This document shows, in pieces, positions 6,741 through 13,328 of a stretch of DNA of 16,068 nt. The translations under genes and the position numbers were made by a program. Each line of letters opens with the position of its first letter. Positions within the stretch are counted from its first letter, which is position 1. The notes under the pieces are model-generated. The model was not told the origin of the DNA and did no database searches. It was given only the letters and a program-made list of their open reading frames with translations. Origin of the DNA: an uncultured Collinsella sp. (GTDB lineage: Bacteria; Actinomycetota; Coriobacteriia; Coriobacteriales; Coriobacteriaceae). The stretch covers positions 1 to 16,068 of the forward strand of contig CAAENY010000122.1 in NCBI GenBank assembly GCA_900757465.1, read 5' to 3'.

Positions 6741-7058
6741 CTATGCAACAGGCTTAACGTCGTCCATCACAACGTTACCCATAGCGGCTCGATTAATCTG
6801 ATGAACGTAAATAGAAAGACGGATGGCCGTGCGCGACTCCCCGTTGATGAGGATGTCGGAGAACACCGGCGCGCAGGAAATATCAAACCCGGTCGGAATC
6901 AAAAAACCGCGCGCGATAGCCACAGCCTTAATGGCCTGGTTGACGGCACCCGCGCCGACACACTGAATATTGACGGGAACACCATCTTTGACCATGCCGG
7001 CAATGGCGCCGGCAACGGACGCGGGTGATGATTTGCTTGATACCTTCAGGCAATCCAT
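6741..7058 (-). CDS. spoVS: SpoVS-family small regulatory protein
   Basis: SpoVS is a small Alba-like protein first known from Bacillus sporulation, where loss alters stage V and septum-related regulation; orthologues occur widely in non-sporulating bacteria, and nucleic-acid binding has been suggested. The hallmark sequence is unmistakable: LKVSSKSSPASVAGAIAG near the start, then VGAGAVNQAIKAVAIARGF and a C-terminal RTAIRLSIYV strand. The chosen ATG at 7058 has AGGAG seven bases upstream and reproduces the family N-terminus (MDCLKVS). The frame is open upstream to 7097, but those basic residues are not part of the family. At 105 residues it is about 20 longer than the Bacillus protein; the extra tail is NRAAMGNVVMDDVKPVA. 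It follows the GHKL ATPase gene by 74 bases. Confidence 0.94.
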   Translation of the reverse strand: MDCLKVSSKSSPASVAGAIAGMVKDGVPVNIQCVGAGAVNQAIKAVAIARGFLIPTGFDISCAPVFSDILINGESRTAIRLSIYVHQINRAAMGNVVMDDVKPVA

Positions 7059-7132
7059 GAAGAAACTCCTGCGTTTAAAAGTACGTTTTAACTGCAATAA
7101 CTGTAACGTAGCGAACGGACTCGGTAAAGATG

Positions 7133-8218
7133 CTATTCCTCTTTGGCAAGATCGAACGTCACGGTAATACGATCACGCGAAACACGAATCTTGGGGTCGC
7201 CGCAAAGGTTGAGATAGTACCGCGATGCAAGATCGTTAAAGTCGCGCTCGACGGCTCGCGAGAACTGCGCCATGTCGTCCTTGGCGATACGCAGCCCACG
7301 ACGATCTTTGGCGAGATCAACCGGAGCAGACGCATGCGAGGACGAATCGCGCTCGCGTAGCAGGCGTGCGGTCACACCGCGAACGGGCTTAATCTGGCCC
7401 GCCAAGATCCGATGCGCCGTACGCTCGGACATCTCAAGGCCCAAACCCGAACAGATACGGATAAAGTCTTCCGCATCCGAAGCAAGACCCAGACGATCGA
7501 CCACGGGAAGCTCGGCTTCGTCATCGATAAACAAAAGACGAGAAGCATCGAGACGACTGGAGGCCTGCGCATGCAGCGTCGCGGCGATCTCGGACGGAGA
7601 CCCCAGATAGACATCACAGGCACGCAGCTCCTCGAGGGCAAACTCACAGGCGGCGCGAATGATGTTGTGAGGGCCGCGGGCGCAGACATAGTGACCGTCC
7701 TCGTCCTTCACGGCCTGAGGCCAGCTGGACTGATCGGCGCGCTCGCCAAGGCGGTCGGTAGCGACGCTCACCTTAAAGACCGAGCCAAGGTCAACATCCG
7801 ACGCGACAACCCGTGCCTCGTCGGTGTTCTGCTTAATCGAGAACAATGCCATGCCTCGACCGTGAACGCCCCAACGATCCATCTTCATGCTCTCGAGCTT
7901 GGAGGTAACGCGGGCATCGAAGATGCGCTTCTGCATATCCTGCGGCACGCCCGAACCATTGTCCAGAAAGACGAGCGTACGGACGCCATCTTCCTTGGTC
8001 GTGGCGAGATAAACCTTGTCGGCGCCGGCATCACGGGCGTTGCGCAGCATTTCGATGACGATATCCTCGACATGCTGGATGTCATGCTTTGCCTGGCGCC
8101 GCTCGGCCTCCGAAACGCGGAGGCGGACATACCCCTCGCCAAGGTTTTCCTCGACGCGAAGGTTGCCCTCCCCCGACATCGACGCGATAAATGAGATGAG
8201 CCCGTTCGCGTCGTTCAT
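7133..8218 (-). CDS. GHKL-type ATP-binding protein of unknown role
   Basis: A soluble protein of 361 residues with an N-terminal GHKL (Hsp90/gyrase/histidine-kinase/MutL) ATPase fold. The N box is EMLRNARDAG (56-65, with E56 and N60), the G1 box is DNGSG (86-90), and the lid and G2 region run through RVTSKLESMKMDRWG to GVHGRGMALFSI (117-128). No phospho-acceptor H-box, receiver, sensor or membrane segment is visible, so it is not an ordinary sensor kinase. Residues 240-361 form a separate basic C-terminal part with a helix-turn-helix-like stretch around 258-290 and a final helix-plus-strand unit (about 316-357). The ATG at 8218 follows the rny stop by one base (TAACATG), implying coupling; a GTG at 8242 overlapping rny is the alternative. 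Lying between rny and spoVS suggests a link to RNA turnover or to SpoVS, but no function is assigned. Confidence 0.8.
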   Translation of the reverse strand: MNDANGLISFIASMSGEGNLRVEENLGEGYVRLRVSEAERRQAKHDIQHVEDIVIEMLRNARDAGADKVYLATTKEDGVRTLVFLDNGSGVPQDMQKRIFDARVTSKLESMKMDRWGVHGRGMALFSIKQNTDEARVVASDVDLGSVFKVSVATDRLGERADQSSWPQAVKDEDGHYVCARGPHNIIRAACEFALEELRACDVYLGSPSEIAATLHAQASSRLDASRLLFIDDEAELPVVDRLGLASDAEDFIRICSGLGLEMSERTAHRILAGQIKPVRGVTARLLRERDSSSHASAPVDLAKDRRGLRIAKDDMAQFSRAVERDFNDLASRYYLNLCGDPKIRVSRDRITVTFDLAKEE

Positions 8219-8219
8219 G

Positions 8220-9770
8220 TTATTTAGCGATATCGACAGCACGGCTCTCGCGAATCACGACGACGCGCACCTGACCGGGATACTCCATCTCTTCCTCGAT
8301 CTGATGGGCGATGTCATGAGCCAAGACCGTGGACTGGGTATCGGAAATCTTGTCCGGCTGAACCATGACGTGGACCTCGCGACCAGCCTGCATGGCATAG
8401 GTACGCACGACGCCGTCATGGGAGTTGGCAATCTCCTCGAGCTTCTCAAGACGCTTGATGTAGTTCTCGGCAGACTCGCGACGGGCACCGGGGCGAGAGG
8501 CAGAGACAGCATCAGCGGCCTGCACCAGGACATCGAGTACCGTGTTGGGGTCGACATCGGCATGGTGAGCCTCAATAGCGTGGACGATAACGGGCTTCTC
8601 GCCATAACGGCGGGCAAGCTCGGCGCCGATGACGGCATGCGGGCCCTCGACGTCGTGGTCGATTGCCTTGCCCAGGTCATGAAGCAGGCCGGCGCGCTTG
8701 GCGGTCACAACGTCCAGGCCAAGCTCGGAAGCCATCACGCCGCACAGATCAGAGACCTCGAGGGAATGCTGAAGCACGTTCTGACCAAACGAGGTACGGT
8801 AGCGCAGGGCACCAAGGGTCTTGACGATCTCGGGGTGCAGATCGTGGATGCCGGTATCGAAGGCAGCCTGCTCGCCAGCCTCGCGCACGCGCTGCTGAAC
8901 CAGGTCGGCGGCCTTGTGATACATCTCCTCGATACGGGCAGGGTGAATGCGGCCGTCGGCGATGAGGTTCTCGAGGGCGACACGGGCGGTCTCACGACGG
9001 ACCGGGTCGAAGCTCGAAAGAACGACTGTCTCGGGCGTGTCATCGATCACGAGGTTGACGCCGGAAACCTGCTCGAAGGTCCGGATGTTGCGACCCTCGC
9101 GACCGATGATACGGCCCTTGAGGTCATCAGAGGGAATGTGCACGGAGGTAACGGTGACCTCGGCAGTGTGGTCGGCAGCGCAGCGCTGAATCGCCAGAGA
9201 CAGAATCTCCTGGGCGGTCTTGTGGCACTCGGCGCGAACCTGCTGCTCGGACTCGCGAATGATCGTGGCGGCCTCGTGGGTGACCTCGCCGCGAACCTTA
9301 TCGAGGAGCTCCTTGTGGGCGTCCTCGCGGGTAAGGTCGGCGATACGCTCGAGCTCGGAAGTCTGCTTTGCACAGAGCTCCTCGAGCTCACGGGAGCGCT
9401 TCTCGACCTGACCGGCCTGGCTGGACAGCTGATGCTCGCGCTTGTCGAGAGCGTCGTTGCGGCGATCAAGGGATTCCTCGCGCTGCATCACGCGGTTCTC
9501 GAGCGTACGAATCTCGTTCTTACGCTGCTTGTCCTCGGCCTCGGCGGCCTGCTTGTTCTTGATGATCTCCTCTTTAGCCTCGAGCAGAGCCTCTTTTTTG
9601 AGGGTCTCGGCCTGACGCTTAGCATCACCGATCAGGGACTCAGCCTGTGCGTGTGCCGACTGGATTTTTTCGTCGGCCTCGTGAAGACTACCCTGCTTGG
9701 CGGTGCGCATGTAGGCAATGGCGGCGATGGCACCCAAAACGATGCCAACGAGCGCTGCGATGATAGGCAT
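8220..9770 (-). CDS. rny: Ribonuclease Y
   Basis: A membrane-anchored endoribonuclease that starts bulk mRNA decay in many Gram-positive bacteria. The 516-residue protein has an N-terminal membrane helix (3-21), a long charged coiled coil (about 25-195), a KH RNA-binding domain (about 207-270, GxxG motif GREG at 223-226) and an HD phosphohydrolase domain with the metal-binding H364-D365 in LLHDLGKAIDHDVEGPH, followed by the conserved C-terminal domain. Length matches the family. I start it at the ATG at 9770, five bases after AGGAG; the in-frame GTG at 9776 lies inside that ribosome site. The following ATPase gene begins one base after its stop. A consensus-like promoter and a structured leader of roughly 160 bases precede it. 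Confidence 0.97.
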   Translation of the reverse strand: MPIIAALVGIVLGAIAAIAYMRTAKQGSLHEADEKIQSAHAQAESLIGDAKRQAETLKKEALLEAKEEIIKNKQAAEAEDKQRKNEIRTLENRVMQREESLDRRNDALDKREHQLSSQAGQVEKRSRELEELCAKQTSELERIADLTREDAHKELLDKVRGEVTHEAATIIRESEQQVRAECHKTAQEILSLAIQRCAADHTAEVTVTSVHIPSDDLKGRIIGREGRNIRTFEQVSGVNLVIDDTPETVVLSSFDPVRRETARVALENLIADGRIHPARIEEMYHKAADLVQQRVREAGEQAAFDTGIHDLHPEIVKTLGALRYRTSFGQNVLQHSLEVSDLCGVMASELGLDVVTAKRAGLLHDLGKAIDHDVEGPHAVIGAELARRYGEKPVIVHAIEAHHADVDPNTVLDVLVQAADAVSASRPGARRESAENYIKRLEKLEEIANSHDGVVRTYAMQAGREVHVMVQPDKISDTQSTVLAHDIAHQIEEEMEYPGQVRVVVIRESRAVDIAK

Positions 9771-9808
9771 GCTCACTCCTTTTTATGGATTCGTTACACA
9801 ACAAAGCG

Positions 9809-9828
9809 AACCGTCCTTACGAACGGCT
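9809..9828 (-). promoter_or_regulatory. Stem-loop in the rny leader
   Basis: On the minus strand AGCCGTTC and GGACGGTT pair over eight positions (two G-U pairs) around GTAA, a GNRA-type tetraloop. The two G-U pairs mean the plus strand would not fold equally well, so the structure suits a minus-strand transcript. It ends 38 bases before the rny start codon. No strong T run follows, so it reads as leader structure, not a terminator. Confidence 0.55.
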
Positions 9829-9892
9829 CGCGACATTTGAGTAATATGGGCGCAGCTTATGCGGGTCGGATACAGATAAACATATAAACAAA

Positions 9893-9907
9893 CTCATCAC
9901 AGATGAG
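9893..9907 (-). terminator. Hairpin followed by T-rich stretch: recX terminator or rny-leader attenuator
   Basis: CTCATC (9893-9898) pairs with GATGAG (9902-9907) around a three-base loop. On the minus strand it is followed by TTTGTTTATATGTTTAT. It could end read-through from recA-recX, but it lies about 25 bases downstream of the predicted rny start site, so it would also be transcribed from the rny promoter and might act in attenuation. The stem is short and the T run interrupted. Confidence 0.4.
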
Positions 9908-9936
9908 CACATATCACAAAGCAAATGACGCTGTTT

Positions 9937-9965
9937 ATCGTACGTTGAACCACAACAACTGTCAA
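9937..9965 (-). promoter_or_regulatory. Promoter of rny and downstream genes
   Basis: On the minus strand a perfect TTGACA (9960-9965), a 17-base spacer and TACGAT (9937-9942, four of six matches) form a convincing promoter. The start would be near 9930, some 160 bases before the rny ATG at 9770. It lies in the 257-base gap between rny and recX, which holds no gene. Confidence 0.7.
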
Positions 9966-10027
9966 ATAAATGCCCCCAACACGGCGGCTAAAACACGGTG
10001 AGCGGCAGGGCCACAAAACGCATACGC

Positions 10028-10720
10028 CTAAACCGCACATTCCTCGCGTTCGGCATCGAGACGTGCCTTAACGGCATCGGCGGCGATATGATACGAGAAG
10101 CCCTTGCCCATCAAAAACCGAACCAGTTTTTCGAATCCGCGCGTCTCTGGAACACGCCGCTTGGCGAGCAGGGCTGACGCACGCGCCAAATCGTCTTCGA
10201 CGGCAAAATAATCCTCGGGATAACCGGGAATGTCATCGAGCACGACATGACGGCGCTTGAGCTCGGTCTCGATTTTGCGCTGTCCCCAACCGCGCCGCTT
10301 GCGCTCCTCGATAAAGTACGAGCAAAAGCGGTTCTCGTCTAAAAAGCGATACTCGGTGGCGCGCTCGACGGCGAAATCGATCGCGGTCTGGTGAAAGCCG
10401 TAGCGAGCCAGCTTGTCACGGACCTCGCCCGTCGCATGGTCGCGGCGCGATAACATCTCGGTCACCATGGTAAGTGCACATTTACGCTCGACGAGCTGCA
10501 CCGCCTCACGAAAGTTGTCCCAATCACAGGGAAGATCGGGGCGGTTTTTGACATACAGGCGCGCGACCCGCACGGGAATCCAAATGGACCGCTCAAAACC
10601 GCCCTCAAGCTCACAATCGATATGTGCGCAAGGCTTTTTGGACGCATACCCGCTCGAGAACGAGGAGGCCGCCTTCTTATCGGGAAAGACGACCGTGGCC
10701 TCGGTCACCGTATACGACAT
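10028..10720 (-). CDS. recX: Regulatory protein RecX
   Basis: RecX binds RecA filaments and limits their extension and activity. In this 230-residue protein the three-helix RecX repeats span about 82-225: ALTMVTEMLSRRDHATGEV (82-100) with RDKLARYGF, then YRFLDENRF (124-132) and RRGWGQRKIETEL (142-154), and a final repeat ending near 225. The first 80 or so residues are not part of the RecX core and I do not recognise them; the protein is therefore longer than compact RecX proteins. The ATG at 10720 lies 11 bases after the recA stop with no good Shine-Dalgarno, so translation probably depends on ribosomes finishing recA. It shares the LexA-controlled recA promoter. Confidence 0.93.
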   Translation of the reverse strand: MSYTVTEATVVFPDKKAASSFSSGYASKKPCAHIDCELEGGFERSIWIPVRVARLYVKNRPDLPCDWDNFREAVQLVERKCALTMVTEMLSRRDHATGEVRDKLARYGFHQTAIDFAVERATEYRFLDENRFCSYFIEERKRRGWGQRKIETELKRRHVVLDDIPGYPEDYFAVEDDLARASALLAKRRVPETRGFEKLVRFLMGKGFSYHIAADAVKARLDAEREECAV

Positions 10721-10731
10721 GAGCGTAACCG

Positions 10732-11880
10732 CTACTCGTCGTCATCATCGAGCATGGCGGAACCATCGATGGCGTAAAGCTCGTCAAACTCCTCAGGCGC
10801 AGGCTGATCGGTCAGCTCGACCTCGGATGGAGCATCGTCGTCAAACTCAAGCCCGCAGGCAAGGCGGACCTTATGCTCAATCTCGTCGGCGCAATCAGGG
10901 TGTTCGCGCAGGAACGCCTTGGCGGCCTCGCGACCGTTGCCGAGCTTGTCCTCGCCATAGGCAAACCAGGAGCCCATCTTCTTGCAAATGCCGCACTCGA
11001 CAGCCATGTCCAGAATCGAGCCCTCCTTAGAGATGCCCGTACCGTACATGATGTCGAACTCAGCAGAACGGAACGGAGCTGCCACCTTGTTCTTAACGAC
11101 CTTGGCGCGCACGCGGTTACCGATAACTTCATCCTTAAGCTTAATGCTGTCGATGCGGCGAATGTCGATACGCACCGAAGAGAAGAACTTAAGGGCGCGG
11201 CCGCCCGTCGTGGTCTCGGGGTTGCCGAACATGACGCCGATCTTCTCTCGCAGCTGGTTAATGAAGATGCATGTCGTGTTGGACTTGGACAGCGAGCCGG
11301 CGAGCTTGCGGAGCGCCTGACTCATCAGACGAGCTTGCAATCCGACCGTGGTATCGCCGATCTCTCCCTCGATCTCGGCACGCGGGGTCAGCGCGGCGAC
11401 GGAGTCGACGACGATGGCATCGATGGCGCCGGAACGCACGAGCATGTCAACAATCTCGAGCGCCTGCTCACCCGTATCAGGCTGGGAAATCAGTACCTCG
11501 TCGATATCCACGCCAATGCGCGCGGCATACGTGGGATCGAGCGCGTGCTCGGCATCGATAAATGCCACCACGCCACCCATTGCCTGGGCTTCGGCCAGGA
11601 TCTCGAGCGAAAGCGTCGTCTTACCGGAGGACTCAGGACCGTAAATCTCGACGATACGGCCGCGCGGCACACCGCCGATACCCAGAGCGGCATCGAGTGC
11701 CAGAGCGCCCGTGGGGATGGCCTCAACCTCAAGCTCGGGGCCGCCGTCACCATACCTCATGATGGAGCCTTGACCGAACTTCTTCTCGATCTCGGCCTTG
11801 GTGGTGGCGATCATCTCATCGCGCTCTTTACCCGTCGTGCGAGCATGAACGGTACGTACGGGACCTGAATTCTTGGCCAT
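10732..11880 (-). CDS. recA: Recombinase RecA
   Basis: ATP-dependent strand-exchange protein and coprotease for LexA. The 382-residue protein has the Walker A motif GPESSGKT (81-88), the VVDSVAALTPRAEIEGE region (Walker B and loop L1, 157-173), the FINQLREKIGVMFGNPET segment (loop L2 region, 206-223), and the KVVKNKVAAPFRSAEFDI core (260-277). The C-terminal tail from about 346 is strongly acidic and ends in DDDDE, as is common for RecA autoregulatory tails. I chose the ATG at 11880, six bases after GAGGAGGG; an upstream in-frame TTG (11901) would put the ribosome site inside the gene. Its promoter contains a perfect LexA box, and recX follows in the same transcript. Confidence 0.99.
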   Translation of the reverse strand: MAKNSGPVRTVHARTTGKERDEMIATTKAEIEKKFGQGSIMRYGDGGPELEVEAIPTGALALDAALGIGGVPRGRIVEIYGPESSGKTTLSLEILAEAQAMGGVVAFIDAEHALDPTYAARIGVDIDEVLISQPDTGEQALEIVDMLVRSGAIDAIVVDSVAALTPRAEIEGEIGDTTVGLQARLMSQALRKLAGSLSKSNTTCIFINQLREKIGVMFGNPETTTGGRALKFFSSVRIDIRRIDSIKLKDEVIGNRVRAKVVKNKVAAPFRSAEFDIMYGTGISKEGSILDMAVECGICKKMGSWFAYGEDKLGNGREAAKAFLREHPDCADEIEHKVRLACGLEFDDDAPSEVELTDQPAPEEFDELYAIDGSAMLDDDDE

Positions 11881-11910
11881 GAATAGCCCTCCTCTTAACA
11901 ACCTGCATCG

Positions 11911-11939
11911 ATAATAAACGAACGGCTGTTCGTGGTCAA
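11911..11939 (-). promoter_or_regulatory. recA promoter
   Basis: On the minus strand TTGACC (11934-11939), a 17-base spacer and TATTAT (11911-11916) form a strong promoter. The spacer is almost wholly LexA box. Transcription would start near 11904, leaving a short leader of about 24 bases before the recA start. Confidence 0.85.
11919..11932. promoter_or_regulatory. LexA operator (SOS box) of recA
   Basis: CGAACGGCTGTTCG is a perfect match to CGAACNNNNGTTCG. It sits between -35 and -10 of the recA promoter, the same layout as in the LysM-gene promoter, so LexA should directly exclude RNA polymerase. Confidence 0.93.
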
Positions 11940-11971
11940 CCGTTCAGGCCAATCATATGCAGGCAGTCTTT

Positions 11972-12022
11972 CCAAAACCCAACCAAACGCCGACCAAACA
12001 CTGACCAAATGCTTGACCACAA
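11972..12022. repeat. Five CCAAA-type direct repeats at one-helical-turn spacing upstream of recA
   Basis: CCAAAA (11972), CCAAAC (11983), CCAAAC (11994), CCAAAT (12005) and CCACAA (12017) start 11, 11, 11 and 12 bases apart. The middle copies extend to ACCAAACNC. They lie 33 to 83 bases upstream of the recA -35. All copies therefore face the same side of the helix. The stretch 11941-12106 holds no gene otherwise. Confidence 0.6.
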
Positions 12023-12106
12023 AGGGGCAAATAAGAACAAGAAAGGCAAAAATACACCTATGACCAGCGCAAACGCTAAATTCGTCAGGGGTCCCCATCT
12101 CCACAA

Positions 12107-12130
12107 TTAAGGGGCCCGAAGGCCCCTTAA
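12107..12130 (-). terminator. Intrinsic terminator after the cinA-family gene
   Basis: A perfect ten-pair stem (12107-12116 with 12121-12130) is closed on the minus strand by a TTCG tetraloop. It begins eight bases past the stop codon of the CinA-family gene. The T run is short (TTAATTG), but the GC-rich stem is strong. It separates the rodZ-like to cinA unit from recA. Confidence 0.8.
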
Positions 12131-12137
12131 AACACGT

Positions 12138-12668
12138 CTATTCCATAGAGTTAAGCACAAGGACAATGCGTCCCAATGCCTCCGCGACCGCATGGGCACG
12201 AACACACGAACGGTCGCCCTCATAGTGGCAGCGCACAGAGTCCACGACCGGCACTTCCCCATCAGCCGCGCGATACGCCCAGCCAATATAGAAAGTGCCA
12301 GCCGGATCGTCCTCAGTGCCGCCGCCGGGGCCGGCATAACCCGTTGCGCTCACTGCAATATCGCTCTGGTACAGCTCCAGCGAACCCGCCGCCATCTCGC
12401 GCGCGGTCTGATGCGACACCGCGGTATAGCGGTCGAGCGTCTCCTGATCAACGCCCAAAACGCGATGCTTGATCTCATCGCAGTAGGTCACCGCACCGCC
12501 ACGCAGCACCGCCGAGGCGCCCGGGATATCGGCAATCGTCGAGGCGATCATACCTGCCGTCAGCGACTCAGCCGTCGAAACCGTCACGCCCCGAGCGCTC
12601 GCGCGCTCGACAATATGACGCGCCAGCTCCTCGTTATGTGCGGAAATCTGCTCAAAAGAGTCCGTCAT
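12138..12668 (-). CDS. CinA C-terminal domain protein, nicotinamide-nucleotide amidohydrolase (PncC-type)
   Basis: Stand-alone CinA C-terminal (PncC) domain of about 176 residues; characterised members deamidate nicotinamide mononucleotide to nicotinate mononucleotide in NAD recycling. Visible motifs are STAESLTAG (31-39, with the conserved serine of the active site), GGAVTYCDEIKHRVLGV (57-73), VSATGYAGPGGGTED (106-120) and AGTFYIGW (123-130). The N-terminal molybdopterin-binding-like (COG1058) domain of full-length CinA is absent, which is also seen in PncC proteins. The start is uncertain: ATG at 12668 has a poor ribosome site, while GTG at 12674 lies five bases after AGG from the pgsA stop region; the difference is two residues. 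Position between pgsA and recA matches the cinA-recA pairing of many Gram-positive bacteria. Confidence 0.92.
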   Translation of the reverse strand: MTDSFEQISAHNEELARHIVERASARGVTVSTAESLTAGMIASTIADIPGASAVLRGGAVTYCDEIKHRVLGVDQETLDRYTAVSHQTAREMAAGSLELYQSDIAVSATGYAGPGGGTEDDPAGTFYIGWAYRAADGEVPVVDSVRCHYEGDRSCVRAHAVAEALGRIVLVLNSME

Positions 12669-12680
12669 ACCCACCAGGAC

Positions 12681-13319
12681 CTAGACCGAAAAGACGATCT
12701 TGCGGCAGTTCCAGAAGTACTGGGCGCCCGAGATAACGGTCAGGACAACGGCAACGGCGTACAGGAAGCGCGACACCGAGTAGATGCCGAGCGTCAGCGC
12801 CAGCGGGCCAAGGTGCAAGCCGGCCATCGCAAAGACGCACAGGTAACCGCAGATGGAGACCATCGTAGTCGCCGTCTTGTACTTGCCAAGCTTATCGGCG
12901 GCAACGACCACGCCGGCGGCACTCGCGACCATGCGAAGGGCGCTCACCAGAAGCTCACGGAACAGGATAATGAACACGGACCACACGGTCACAGCGCCAA
13001 AATCCAAGAACAGCAGCAGAGCCGAGAACACCAGCAGCTTATCGGCGATGGGGTCCAAGAACTTACCGAAATCGGTAATCTCGTTGCGCGAGCGCGCCAG
13101 ATAACCGTCGACCTTATCGGTGCACGACAGGATAACATACAGAATGAAGGCAGCGGCGGCGAGCGGGCCGTCGAAGGTGCTCCAATCTGTACCGGCAACA
13201 CTCGTGTGAGAAAGCGCCGACACGATCATGAACACCGGGATAAAGACGATGCGAACGCACGTCACGATGTTGGCGGGCGTCCAAACACTCGTCAGTTCCT
13301 TATTGCTCTCGTTTGCCAC
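12681..13319 (-). CDS. pgsA: CDP-diacylglycerol--glycerol-3-phosphate 3-phosphatidyltransferase
   Basis: Integral membrane enzyme of the CDP-alcohol phosphatidyltransferase family; makes phosphatidylglycerol phosphate, the precursor of phosphatidylglycerol and cardiolipin. The family signature is complete: D68, D71-G72, A75-R76, G85, D89 and D93 in the cytoplasmic loop after a membrane helix. Several further hydrophobic segments follow through the 212 residues. The N-terminal TPANIVTCVRI is typical of PgsA. The start is a GTG at 13319, six bases after AGGAG, and that ribosome site overlaps the rimO stop codon, so the two are coupled. Other CDP-alcohol transferases (for example a cardiolipin or phosphatidylinositol-phosphate type enzyme) share the signature; the genomic position before cinA-recA favours PgsA. 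Confidence 0.92.
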   Translation of the reverse strand: MANESNKELTSVWTPANIVTCVRIVFIPVFMIVSALSHTSVAGTDWSTFDGPLAAAAFILYVILSCTDKVDGYLARSRNEITDFGKFLDPIADKLLVFSALLLFLDFGAVTVWSVFIILFRELLVSALRMVASAAGVVVAADKLGKYKTATTMVSICGYLCVFAMAGLHLGPLALTLGIYSVSRFLYAVAVVLTVISGAQYFWNCRKIVFSV

Positions 13320-13328
13320 GATGCTCTC

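Noticed and set aside
6729..6742. AGAGT/ACTCT dyad at the spoVS stop as a terminator
   Set aside because: Five AT-rich pairs without a T run; miaB follows after 63 bases and read-through seems likely.
8016..9887. A 623-codon plus-strand open frame opposite rny
   Set aside because: It mirrors the rny coiled coil and HD regions, has Leu/Gly/Asp/Val-rich antisense composition, and has no ribosome site or recognisable domain.
10873..11868. A 331-codon plus-strand open frame opposite recA
   Set aside because: Antisense shadow of recA; it begins and ends within the recA coding region.
12061..12109. A 16-codon plus-strand frame before the terminator
   Set aside because: Too short, no ribosome site, and it ends within the terminator hairpin.
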